Positions 48,538-56,484 of a stretch of 64,000 bases of DNA are shown here, piece by piece. The DNA lies in the NCBI GenBank assembly GCA_003246855.1, contig QKCP01000025.1, positions 34,959 to 98,958 on the forward strand, in the 5' to 3' direction. Position 1 is the stretch's first letter. Every line of letters begins with the position of its first letter. A program made the translations under genes and the position numbers. This DNA comes from Ilyobacter polytropus. GTDB lineage: Bacteria > Fusobacteriota > Fusobacteriia > Fusobacteriales > Fusobacteriaceae. A model generated the notes under the pieces. It had not been told where the DNA came from. It ran no database searches and worked only from the letters and a program-made list of their open reading frames with translations.

Positions 48538-50694
48538 TTAAATCCCTTTCTTGGTCAAAGCTACCCGTCCTCTTTTTAAATCAATAGATTTAACCTTTAG
48601 TTTCAAAATTTGTCCCACAGCAAGCTCTTTTGATATATCTTGTACCCTTTTATCAAATTCAGAAATATGCAAAAGGGCGTCATTTTTAAGCCCTATGTCT
48701 ATAAAAGCTCCGAAGTTAACAACATTTCTTACTACACCTTCAAGTTCCATTCCCTCTTTGAGGTCTTCTATTTTCAATATATCACTTTTCAAAAGTGGCT
48801 TTGATATGCTGTCTCTCGGGTCCCTTCTCCCCTTTAAAAGGGCTTCATATATGTCTAAAGTCGTCTCTTTACCGACCCCTTCTTTAGAAATAAACCCTTC
48901 TACATCAAAGACCTCGAGATTCTCCCTTACTTTTCCCAAGTTTACGCCCAAGTCTTCTATGTCTAAGCCGGAGCTTTGCAGCACCCTTTCAGCAATGTGG
49001 TATGATTCTGGGTGTACTATGGTGTTGTCTAGATGGTTGCCACTTTCAGGAACGAGTACGAATCCAGCCATCTGTTCATACGCTTTAGCTCCAAGCCCCT
49101 TAACTTTTAACAGTTCCTTCCTGTTTTTAAAGTTTCCATTCTCTTTCCTATAGTCCACTATACTCTTAGCAATATTTTTTTTGATACCAGAAACGTAACT
49201 TAGAAGTGCCCAAGAAGCAGTATTCACGTTTACCCCTACACTGTTTACAACACTTTCTATGACTTCCTGGAGGGATTCATCCAGTTTCTTTTGGTTTATG
49301 TCGTGCTGGTACATCCCTACACCAATAGACTTCGGATCTATTTTTACAAGTTCTGCAAGCGGATCCTGTATCCTTCTGGCTATAGATATCGCTCCCCTAG
49401 CTGTAACATCTAGTTCAGGGAACTCCTCCTTCGCTATTTTAGAGGCCGAGTAAACTGACGCCCCTGCCTCATTTACGATCAAGTAGTATACTTTTTTCTT
49501 TACTTCTTTCAGTGTATCAGCTACAAATGCTTCTGTTTCTCTGGAAGCAGTACCATTTCCTACTGCTATAATATCTATGTCATACTTGTCTATCAGTTCT
49601 TTCACTTGTTTTCTTGCTTTATCTATATTATCCCCTGACATCGCTACATAAATCACCGTATCAGTTTCGTAAAACCCATATTTATTTATAACGACTACCT
49701 TGCATCCAGTCCTATATCCAGGATCTAATCCAAGTACGTTTTTTTCCTTAAGCGGCGGCTGCATAAGCAGGTTCTTCAAGTTTTCTTTGAAAACCTTTAT
49801 GGCATCCATCTCAGACTTTTCTGTCAATATATTTCTTATTTCCCTTTCAATGGATGGCAATATAAGTCTAGAGAGTGCATCTTTTATTATCTCAAGATAG
49901 AATTCCCTTAATCCTGCATTTTGATAATCCTTAAGGGCTTCTCTCTCTACAAACTCCATTGTCTTGTCGTCTAAAGAGACTTTGACTCTGAGTATCTTCT
50001 CTTTCTCTCCTCTGTTTACGGCCATAACTCTGTGGGAAGGTATTTTATCTACCTTCTCGCTGTGATCGTAGTAATCTTCATAGACGCCTTTTTCATCAAG
50101 TGCTTTATTTTTATCTATGACGCTAGAGATTAAAATCCCATATTTCAGCATTCTCTCCCTCAAGGATTCACGAAATTTTGCATTTTCAGAAAGGTTTTGG
50201 GACAAAATGAACTTAGCTCCAGAAACAGCTTCTTCCACACTTAGAACTTCTTCGCTCAGGTAGCTTTCCGCCTTTTTTAGGATTTCATCTATAGAAACAC
50301 CTTTTTTTATCATGAATTCCGATAGTGGCTCAAGTCCCATATCTTTGGCTATGTCGGCCTTTGTTTTTTTCCTTTTTTTGTAAGGCAGGTACAAATCCTC
50401 CACGGCCTGTAGCTTGGTTGCACTTAATATCTGCTTTTTTAATTCCTCAGTTAGACTTCCTTGTTCCTCTATTGAGCTTATTACCTCTTCTTTTCTTTTT
50501 TCGAGGTTTCTTAAGTAGTTTATTCTATCTAAAATATCTCTTATCTGCTCTTCGTCCAGGCTTCCAGTCACTTCTTTTCTGTACCTAGCTATAAAAGGTA
50601 CTGTCGCCCCTTCATCTAGTAGCTTAACCGTATTTTCAATCTGACTCAGCCTAATACCTAGTTCTTTACTTAAAATTTCATTTAAATTTAACAT
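48538..50694 (-). CDS. tex: Tex family transcription accessory protein
   Basis: Tex binds nucleic acids and affects transcription and stress tolerance. The 718-residue protein has the Tex N-terminal helical part, a YqgF/RNase H-like domain starting at VLGLDPGYRTGCKVVV, helix-hairpin-helix units (NVNTASWALLSYVSGI and RKELLKVKGLGAKAY) and a C-terminal S1 RNA-binding domain (GVVRNVVNFGAFIDIG). It is preceded by a promoter at 50731-50759 and seems to lead the tex-kinase-ileS-lspA-glyQ-glyS run. Confidence 0.95.
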   Translation of the reverse strand: MLNLNEILSKELGIRLSQIENTVKLLDEGATVPFIARYRKEVTGSLDEEQIRDILDRINYLRNLEKRKEEVISSIEEQGSLTEELKKQILSATKLQAVEDLYLPYKKRKKTKADIAKDMGLEPLSEFMIKKGVSIDEILKKAESYLSEEVLSVEEAVSGAKFILSQNLSENAKFRESLRERMLKYGILISSVIDKNKALDEKGVYEDYYDHSEKVDKIPSHRVMAVNRGEKEKILRVKVSLDDKTMEFVEREALKDYQNAGLREFYLEIIKDALSRLILPSIEREIRNILTEKSEMDAIKVFKENLKNLLMQPPLKEKNVLGLDPGYRTGCKVVVINKYGFYETDTVIYVAMSGDNIDKARKQVKELIDKYDIDIIAVGNGTASRETEAFVADTLKEVKKKVYYLIVNEAGASVYSASKIAKEEFPELDVTARGAISIARRIQDPLAELVKIDPKSIGVGMYQHDINQKKLDESLQEVIESVVNSVGVNVNTASWALLSYVSGIKKNIAKSIVDYRKENGNFKNRKELLKVKGLGAKAYEQMAGFVLVPESGNHLDNTIVHPESYHIAERVLQSSGLDIEDLGVNLGKVRENLEVFDVEGFISKEGVGKETTLDIYEALLKGRRDPRDSISKPLLKSDILKIEDLKEGMELEGVVRNVVNFGAFIDIGLKNDALLHISEFDKRVQDISKELAVGQILKLKVKSIDLKRGRVALTKKGI

Positions 50695-50730
50695 AAAGCC
50701 CCCTAATCCATTAGAATTGCAACGTCAAAT

Positions 50731-50759
50731 ATTATAACATAAAGAAACTCATTTGTCTA
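50731..50759 (-). promoter_or_regulatory. Promoter for tex and following genes
   Basis: Minus-strand TAGACA (50754-50759) and a perfect TATAAT (50731-50736) with a 17-base spacer, about 37 bases before the tex ATG. Confidence 0.7.
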
Positions 50760-50782
50760 ACAAATTAGGTACTTCCAGGCCG

Positions 50783-51295
50783 TCACAGTTTCAGCAGACC
50801 TCTCTCTCCCAGATCCTTTAAGATCTTTTCAAACATCTCTTCGCTGTCCACCTCTATCGTATGCAAATGTTCTCCATCAGTAAGAGTCGACAGGGCTTCT
50901 GCCCGGTTTTCTTTTATCTGCTCTATGAAGCGTTTGATATCTTTTCTATTCGATATCATCAAATTAGCCTTTATATCTCCGTAAATAGGATGCTCCACTA
51001 TTACATCCAGAACCTTCCCGCCGTTATCGACTATTATTTCAAGCTCTTCCACCATACTTTCAATGCTTTTATGCACCGAGTTAATAACCTTTAGCATCCT
51101 GTTCTCTTTTTTATCTACCTCATACCCCTTCAAGCTACCAATAATTTCGTACCCTTCTGCCCGGAGTATTGCTATATCTTGCACAATAACCTGTCTGCTT
51201 ACTCCATGGTTCTTAGCAAGCTGTGTCCCCTTCACCGGTTTACCCGCATTTTTTAGATCTTTTAAAATATTTTTCCTTCTATCATCAGCGTTCAT
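50783..51295 (-). CDS. niaR: NiaR-type niacin-responsive repressor
   Basis: A helix-turn-helix (HTH_11) domain, residues about 4-60 (TQLAKNHGVSRQVIVQDIAIL), joined to a 3H domain with conserved histidines in VIVEHPIYGD and DGEHLHTIEV that bind a metal in the known structure. NiaR/YrxA represses NAD synthesis and niacin uptake genes when nicotinic acid is present. At 170 residues it has the normal size. None of the target genes is next to it. It stands alone between galU, whose terminator lies just upstream, and tex. Confidence 0.9.
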   Translation of the reverse strand: MNADDRRKNILKDLKNAGKPVKGTQLAKNHGVSRQVIVQDIAILRAEGYEIIGSLKGYEVDKKENRMLKVINSVHKSIESMVEELEIIVDNGGKVLDVIVEHPIYGDIKANLMISNRKDIKRFIEQIKENRAEALSTLTDGEHLHTIEVDSEEMFEKILKDLGERGLLKL

Positions 51296-51309
51296 CTATC
51301 CCTCCTTAC

Positions 51310-51344
51310 AAAAAAAGTAACATACTCTAAATAAAGCATGCTAC
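51310..51344 (-). terminator. Terminator after galU
   Basis: Minus-strand GTAGCATGCT (51335-51344) pairs with AGTATGTTAC (51317-51326), using two G-U pairs, and is followed by seven T residues (51310-51316). The niaR start lies only 15 bases further on. Confidence 0.75.
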
Positions 51345-51362
51345 TTCATATGAATCTATTAC

Positions 51363-52250
51363 CTAATCGTTTAATAATTTGGGAAGCTCGTTTTTTAGGT
51401 ACTCTTTCAGTTCATCTTTTATCTCAGAATGTCTCAGTCCAAACTCTATGTTTGCCTTAAGCAATCCGAATTTATTGCCTATATCATATCTTTTCCCTTC
51501 GAAATCATAAGCTAGAACCTTGTCCCCTGCTTTTATCATTTCTAGTATGGAGTCGGTGAGCTGTATTTCCCCACCTTGACCAGGCTTTGCATTTTCAAGG
51601 TAATGGAATATCTGAGGTTCAAGTATATACCTCCCTAAGCAGGCATACTTAGAGGGGGCTTCTTCCACCTCTGGCTTTTCTACAAAATCATTCATTACAA
51701 CTGTTCTATCATCAAGTCTTTTACCAGGTGCTATTATACCATATTTCGACACAGCAGTTTCAGGAACTTCTTGCACACCTATTATACTTCCACCCCTAAA
51801 TTTTTCCCTTGTTTGGAGCATCTGTTTTACAACCGGAACCTCGCTGTCCACTATATCGTCTCCTAAAACAACCACAAAAGGCTCGTCCCCTATATGGTGT
51901 TTGGCTGAAAGTATGGCATGCCCCAAACCAAGAGGCTCTTTCTGTCTTATAAAATATATATTTGCCATCTCTGAGATATCTTTCACCAATTTAAGCATTT
52001 CCATTTTACCTTTTTTTTCCAGAGTATCTTCCAGTTCGTAGGAGTAGTCAAAGTGGTCCTCCAGAGAATACTTGTTCCTACCAGTTATTATTGTTATATT
52101 ATTTATACCTGATTTTACAAGCTCTTCCACCACATACTGAATTGAAGGCTTATCAACAACTGTAAGCATCTCCTTTGGTTGGGCCTTTGTTGCAGGCAAA
52201 ACCCTTGTCCCCATCCCTGCAGCTGGTATTATAGCTTTTCTTATCTTCAA
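51363..52250 (-). CDS. galU: UTP-glucose-1-phosphate uridylyltransferase
   Basis: GalU makes UDP-glucose for surface polysaccharides and galactose use. The nucleotidyltransferase signature is IPAAGMGTRVLPATKAQPKEM near the N-terminus (in two parts here), followed by FVVVLGDDIVDSE and LTDSILEMIKAGDKV, with DIGNKFGLLKANIEF at the end. Length 295 matches the family. It follows metG by 11 bp. The metG-galU link is operonic rather than functional. Confidence 0.95.
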   Translation of the reverse strand: MKIRKAIIPAAGMGTRVLPATKAQPKEMLTVVDKPSIQYVVEELVKSGINNITIITGRNKYSLEDHFDYSYELEDTLEKKGKMEMLKLVKDISEMANIYFIRQKEPLGLGHAILSAKHHIGDEPFVVVLGDDIVDSEVPVVKQMLQTREKFRGGSIIGVQEVPETAVSKYGIIAPGKRLDDRTVVMNDFVEKPEVEEAPSKYACLGRYILEPQIFHYLENAKPGQGGEIQLTDSILEMIKAGDKVLAYDFEGKRYDIGNKFGLLKANIEFGLRHSEIKDELKEYLKNELPKLLND

Positions 52251-52261
52251 TTTTCCACCTC

Positions 52262-54181
52262 CTACTTGACTTGAGTCCCCAGTTTAACGCTTGCGTCTAT
52301 TTCGATCAGCTTAAATTTCTTTTTCTCAGCCGTGGTCAGAAGCATCCCTTGGGAAAGTTCTCCTCTCAGTTTAACTGGTTTTAAGTTAGTTACAGCAAGA
52401 ACCTTCTTTCCAACAAGAGCTTCAGGCTCCTTGTAGTACTTAGCTATCCCTGAAACTATCTGCCTTATCTCTGTTCCTGTATTGACTTTAAACTTAAGGA
52501 GTTTATCTGCTCCTTCCACACCAGAAGCCTCTAATATCTCCACAACTTTTACCTCTACCTTATCGAAATCTTCTATGGAGATAGGATTTTCCACCACTAA
52601 GTCCTCTTTGACTTCGTTCTCTGCTTTTTCTTCCTCTTTCGGCATCTCTATTCTAGGAAATATAGGATGTGCTTCTCCTAATTTGTGCCCCGCTTTAATA
52701 CTTCCCCATTCTCTTATCTCATCAAGTTTTGCCTGGGATATATCCTCTTCTACACCGAGTTGTTCCCACATTTTTGCTGCGGCCTCAGGCATGTAAGGGT
52801 AAATCATTACAGCTATCTTATACAGTGCCTCCACAAGGTTTTGCATAACAACTGCAAGCCTAGGATTTTTCTCTTCGCTCTTTGCAAGCACCCAAGGCAT
52901 AGTTTCGTCAATATACTTATTCATTCTCGATATAAACTTCCATATATTCTCAAGCGCCTTTGAAAACTCTACCTTTTCCATTGCTGCTGCAACTTCCACC
53001 AAGGTGTCTGCCCAAAGTTCTTTTATCTGGTCATCGTATATTTCGTGTCCTTCCCCCTGTACTATCTCAGAGTTGAAGTATTTTTTGCACATACCTAAAG
53101 TCCTATTCAATAGGTTGCCTAAATCGTTTGCCAGGTCTGCATTTATTTTTGATACCATAGATTTTGTGGAGTAGTCGCCGTCATTTCCGAAGTGAACTTC
53201 CTTCATAAGGAAATATCTGAAAGCATCCCTACCATAAATCTCCACCTCTGTTTTAGGGTCTACTACGTTGCCTTTAGATTTCGACATTTTTTCACCTTCT
53301 ACAGTCCACCATCCGTGTGCAACTACCTTATCAGGCAACTTTTCTTCAGCAGCTATTAGCATGCAAGGCCAAATTATTGCATGGAATCTAAGTATGTCTT
53401 TTCCTATGAGGTGCACGACCTCTCCGTTTGTCCAAAACTTCTCAAACATATCCGGGTTGTTTTCATAGCCAATTGCAGTTAGGTAGTTTGTCAATGCATC
53501 AAACCAAACATAAGTAACGTGTCCTTCCTCAAATTCCAAAGGGATTCCCCACGTAAAGGTATTTCTAGAAATTGAAAGATCTTGCAGTCCCTGCTTTATG
53601 AATGAAACTACTTCATTTTTTCTGCTTTCAGGCAATATAAATCCTGGGTTTTTTTCTATATAATCCAAAAGTTCATCTTGGTATTTTGACATCCTAAAAA
53701 AATATGACTCTTCTTTTACTATCCTCAACTCTTTACCGCAATCAGGGCAGTATTTTTCATCTACAGCTTGATTTTTAGGTACAAATGTCTCACATGAAAC
53801 ACAGTACAGACCTTCATATTCTCCTTTGTATATATCACCTTTATCATAAACTTTTTTTAGGATTTTTTTTACAGCGCTTTTATGTCTTTCTTCGGTTGTC
53901 CTTATAAAGTCATTGTTGTCTATATTTAAAATTTCCCACATTTCCTTAAATCTAGGAGCCATCTTATCTGTCCATTCTTGAGGCGTATACCCCATTTCTC
54001 TGGCTTTTTCTTCGACTTTTTGACCGTGCTCATCTGTACCTGTAAGAAAGTAAACTTCATACCCTGCTGTTTTTTTGTATCTAGCCAGTACATCTGCAGC
54101 TATTGTGGTGTAGGCACTCCCAACATGCGGATCGCCATTAACGTAATATATAGGGGTGGTTACATAAAAATTCTTGCTCAA
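52262..54181 (-). CDS. metG: Methionyl-tRNA synthetase with C-terminal tRNA-binding domain
   Basis: A class I synthetase: TPIYYVNGDPHVGSAYTT includes the HIGH-like motif, KMSKSKGNVV is the KMSKS loop, and CVSC with CPDCG provides one zinc site. Residues about 535-639 form the EMAP II-like tRNA-binding domain (EDFDKVEVKVVEILEASGVE). The 639-residue length is typical of the domain-containing bacterial form. The start codon is TTG at 54181, 8 bases after AAGGAG. An acidic Lys/Glu linker joins the catalytic body and the tRNA-binding domain. Confidence 0.96.
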   Translation of the reverse strand: MSKNFYVTTPIYYVNGDPHVGSAYTTIAADVLARYKKTAGYEVYFLTGTDEHGQKVEEKAREMGYTPQEWTDKMAPRFKEMWEILNIDNNDFIRTTEERHKSAVKKILKKVYDKGDIYKGEYEGLYCVSCETFVPKNQAVDEKYCPDCGKELRIVKEESYFFRMSKYQDELLDYIEKNPGFILPESRKNEVVSFIKQGLQDLSISRNTFTWGIPLEFEEGHVTYVWFDALTNYLTAIGYENNPDMFEKFWTNGEVVHLIGKDILRFHAIIWPCMLIAAEEKLPDKVVAHGWWTVEGEKMSKSKGNVVDPKTEVEIYGRDAFRYFLMKEVHFGNDGDYSTKSMVSKINADLANDLGNLLNRTLGMCKKYFNSEIVQGEGHEIYDDQIKELWADTLVEVAAAMEKVEFSKALENIWKFISRMNKYIDETMPWVLAKSEEKNPRLAVVMQNLVEALYKIAVMIYPYMPEAAAKMWEQLGVEEDISQAKLDEIREWGSIKAGHKLGEAHPIFPRIEMPKEEEKAENEVKEDLVVENPISIEDFDKVEVKVVEILEASGVEGADKLLKFKVNTGTEIRQIVSGIAKYYKEPEALVGKKVLAVTNLKPVKLRGELSQGMLLTTAEKKKFKLIEIDASVKLGTQVK

Positions 54182-54242
54182 TTTATTTCTCCTTTCTAAT
54201 ACTGTCTATATGTTAATTCTTAAGTTACAATTAGAAAAATAT

Positions 54243-54272
54243 AAAAAAATAGCCACCGCTCACCTTGTGGCT
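54243..54272 (-). terminator. Terminator after pdxA
   Basis: Minus-strand AGCCAC (54267-54272) and GTGGCT (54251-54256), extended by A-T pairs, form a stem with a 10-base loop followed by ATTTTTTT. It separates pdxA from metG. Confidence 0.85.
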
Positions 54273-54311
54273 ACTATTTTTAATTTTAATCCTTTCGAGT
54301 ACAATTGTCAA

Positions 54312-55334
54312 TTAAATTTTGATCGTTCCCCCGTTCAGTGCCCCACGGTTTTCCAGATTTACAATGGCCATTTTCACAGCTTCGAAAAGACTACCTTCGT
54401 CTGCAACTCCTTTTCCGGCTATCTCAAAAGCCGTCCCATGATCCACAGATGTCCTCACGAAAGGAAGCCCTATGGTTATATTGACCCCCATCCCAAAACT
54501 CTCCATTTTCATTGGGATAAGTCCCTGGTCATGATACATTACAACACTTATGGCGTACTCCCCCTTCAATACTTTTACAAACAGAGTGTCTGGCACTACC
54601 GGGCCGACAACTTCTATTCCAAGCATTTTAGCCTCTTCTATTGCAGGCCTTATCTCTTCTATCTCCTCTGTTCCAAAAAGCCCATTTTCCCCGTTATGTG
54701 GGTTCAACCCCGCCACTGCTATAGGCCCCACAAGTCCAAGCTCATCCTTTGCCCTCTGTGCTATTAATATTTTCTTTAGTATATGTTCTTTTTTTACCCT
54801 CTTGACAGCGTCTAATATGGATAGATGCGTGGTATTAAGCAGCACTACTACCTTTTTTCCCTTTAAGACCATTGCAAAATCCATTGTTCCGGTTGAGTGT
54901 GCTAGGAAGGTAGTGTGTCCGCTGTACTTGTACCCAGCAAGATTTATGGCATCCTTACTTATAGGAGCAGTCACCATACCGTCGAAAACCCCATTTTTAC
55001 ATAGCTCAACAGCTTTCTCTAGGTAAAGCATGCTTAACTTCCCGGATTGCTCAGACACCTTTCCAACAACTACCTCTTTGCCTGTATCTATATCTATAAC
55101 TGGGATAACACCGTTTTTATGTGCAAATTCCTCAGCTTCTTCCAGGCTCTCTATTTTCTGGATTTTTATATCCATATCGAACCTATCTATGTACTCTTGG
55201 AGTATCCTAGCAGTCCCAACAGTAACAAGCAAGGCTCCGCCCCTGTCCAACTCTTTTTTTCTACTGTAAAATTTCAAAACTATTTCTGGTCCTATTCCAG
55301 AAGGATCACCCATGGTTATAAGTAATTTCTTCAA
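54312..55334 (-). CDS. pdxA: 4-hydroxythreonine-4-phosphate dehydrogenase family (PdxA)
   Basis: PdxA oxidises 4-phosphohydroxythreonine in the DXP-dependent pyridoxal phosphate route. Diagnostic segments are MGDPSGIGPEI at the start, KYSGHTTFLA with a metal histidine, GLNPHNGENGLFG and YHDQGLIPMKM with another. The length of 340 is normal. The start is a TTG at 55334, six bases after the stop of the acyltransferase gene. No other PLP synthesis gene is in the window, and some PdxA homologues serve other small-acid dehydrogenations, so the substrate is not certain. Confidence 0.92.
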   Translation of the reverse strand: MKKLLITMGDPSGIGPEIVLKFYSRKKELDRGGALLVTVGTARILQEYIDRFDMDIKIQKIESLEEAEEFAHKNGVIPVIDIDTGKEVVVGKVSEQSGKLSMLYLEKAVELCKNGVFDGMVTAPISKDAINLAGYKYSGHTTFLAHSTGTMDFAMVLKGKKVVVLLNTTHLSILDAVKRVKKEHILKKILIAQRAKDELGLVGPIAVAGLNPHNGENGLFGTEEIEEIRPAIEEAKMLGIEVVGPVVPDTLFVKVLKGEYAISVVMYHDQGLIPMKMESFGMGVNITIGLPFVRTSVDHGTAFEIAGKGVADEGSLFEAVKMAIVNLENRGALNGGTIKI

Positions 55335-55340
55335 TGCGCA

Positions 55341-55985
55341 TCACCGTTTCCCATTTAAAATTTCTTCAGCCCTAGTATTAGCCTGAGTTATCTTAATTTT
55401 TATGATTTTAGCATATTCCTCTACATCTCTTTCCTTCTCTAACTCTACTGGGTCGCCCAGTACGCACACCAATTTAGAAAAAGGTTTTGGAAATTCAAAC
55501 CTGTCCCATGCCTTTTCAAAAACCCATTTTCTTGAAAAAGCTCCGCCTACCGGCACCACCTTAGTACCAGATTTTTGTGCCAAATAAAGCATCCCGGGTT
55601 TCACCTCATATATGGGCCCCTTCGGTCCGTCAACTGGTGTCCCTATATTATATCCCTTTTTTAGTCTCTTCAAAAGGCCCACCAGGCCCTTTACAGCCTG
55701 ATTATCTGACGAACCCCTGATTACCTCGTATCCATATCTCTCAAGCACGGTACTCACTATCTCGCCGTCCTTTGAAGGGCTCGCCAATACGGCTGTATCC
55801 TTAAGTTTATTCAAAAATATGCTGGCAATGAGAAGCTTGTTGTGCCAGAATACATATACATAATTTTCGTCTTCTGCCACTTTATCGCTTTTTTCAATCT
55901 CAAATTTGAATGTTTTAGAAAAAATTTTAAGTACCCAATACGCTAATAAGCCGTATCTTTTATACTTTTTATACTCTCTATCCAT
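55341..55985 (-). CDS. DUF374 lysophospholipid acyltransferase-like protein
   Basis: A membrane-associated acyltransferase-like protein of the DUF374 family, which sits in the LPLAT superfamily and is common in diderms. The pattern includes VFWHNKLL, ALASPSKDGEIVSTVLERYGY, a glycine-rich VDGPKGPIYEVKPG motif and PVGGAFSRKWVFEKAWDRFEFPKPF (read in parts), with PDPVE-like GDPVEL downstream. The HxxxxD motif of the superfamily appears as HNKLL without the Asp. A role in lipid A or phospholipid acylation is suggested for relatives but not proven. It begins the two-gene unit with pdxA behind a good promoter. Confidence 0.78.
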   Translation of the reverse strand: MDREYKKYKRYGLLAYWVLKIFSKTFKFEIEKSDKVAEDENYVYVFWHNKLLIASIFLNKLKDTAVLASPSKDGEIVSTVLERYGYEVIRGSSDNQAVKGLVGLLKRLKKGYNIGTPVDGPKGPIYEVKPGMLYLAQKSGTKVVPVGGAFSRKWVFEKAWDRFEFPKPFSKLVCVLGDPVELEKERDVEEYAKIIKIKITQANTRAEEILNGKR

Positions 55986-56015
55986 AATCTACCCCTATAC
56001 ATGAAATTTTAAAGA

Positions 56016-56044
56016 ATTATAACACAATCCAAATCTCAAATCAA
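56016..56044 (-). promoter_or_regulatory. Promoter for the DUF374-pdxA unit
   Basis: Minus-strand TTGATT (56039-56044), 17 bases, TATAAT (56016-56021), about 30 bases before the acyltransferase ATG. Confidence 0.75.
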
Positions 56045-56051
56045 TAAAATA

Positions 56052-56069
56052 AGGAAGGTTGCCCTTCCT
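56052..56069 (-). terminator. Terminator after ybaB
   Basis: AGGAAGG/CCTTCCT stem (56063-56069 with 56052-56058 on the minus strand) and a GCAA-type loop, followed by TATTTTATT. The T-rich tail is interrupted, so it is a moderate terminator. Confidence 0.65.
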
Positions 56070-56418
56070 AAACTAAACCTGGTATACTCATTCCTCCGGT
56101 TACAGATTCCATCTCTTTTTCAGCAACTTCCTCAGCTTGTCTCATTGCCTCTTTTACTGCTGAAACTATAAGGTCTTCTAACATCTCTTTGTCATTATCT
56201 TCTGCAGCTTCCTTTACTATATCATCAGATAACTTTATTCCTAAAAGCTCTTTTTGGGCATTTACCCTAGCGGTAACCGCTCCTCCACCAACTGATATCT
56301 CTAATTCCTTCTCTTTTAAACCCTCTTGTATCTCAAGCATTTTTTTCTGCATCTCTTGAGCTTGTTTTAGTATGTCATTTTGTCCTTTACCAGACTTTGT
56401 TTTTAGCTTTCTAACCAC
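56068..56418 (-). CDS. ybaB: YbaB/EbfC nucleoid-associated protein
   Basis: A small DNA-binding protein of the YbaB/EbfC family: QAQEMQKKMLEIQEGLKEKELEI, GGGAVTARVNAQKELLGIKLSD and EDLIVSAVKEAM with the terminal MSIPGL. Its 116 residues form a homodimer with a tweezer-like shape in known structures. The start is a GTG at 56418 with GGAGG 7 bases upstream. It has its own promoter at 56456-56484 inside the end of the neighbouring DUF3857 gene, and a terminator follows. The usual recR/dnaX neighbours are not present here. Confidence 0.93.
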   Translation of the reverse strand: MVRKLKTKSGKGQNDILKQAQEMQKKMLEIQEGLKEKELEISVGGGAVTARVNAQKELLGIKLSDDIVKEAAEDNDKEMLEDLIVSAVKEAMRQAEEVAEKEMESVTGGMSIPGLV

Positions 56419-56455
56419 AATTTAGCCTCCTTACCTTATTTAAAGTACTAACCTT

Positions 56456-56484
56456 AGTATAACATATGGAATTCTATTTTTCAA
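56456..56484 (-). promoter_or_regulatory. Promoter for ybaB
   Basis: Minus-strand TTGAAA (56479-56484) and TATACT (56456-56461) at 17 bases. The -35 lies within the last codons of the upstream DUF3857 gene. Confidence 0.65.

Noticed and set aside
54182-54260. Promoter for metG using TTGTAA at 54225-54230
   Set aside because: No acceptable -10 lies 16 to 18 bases away; spacings of 14 or 22 would be required.
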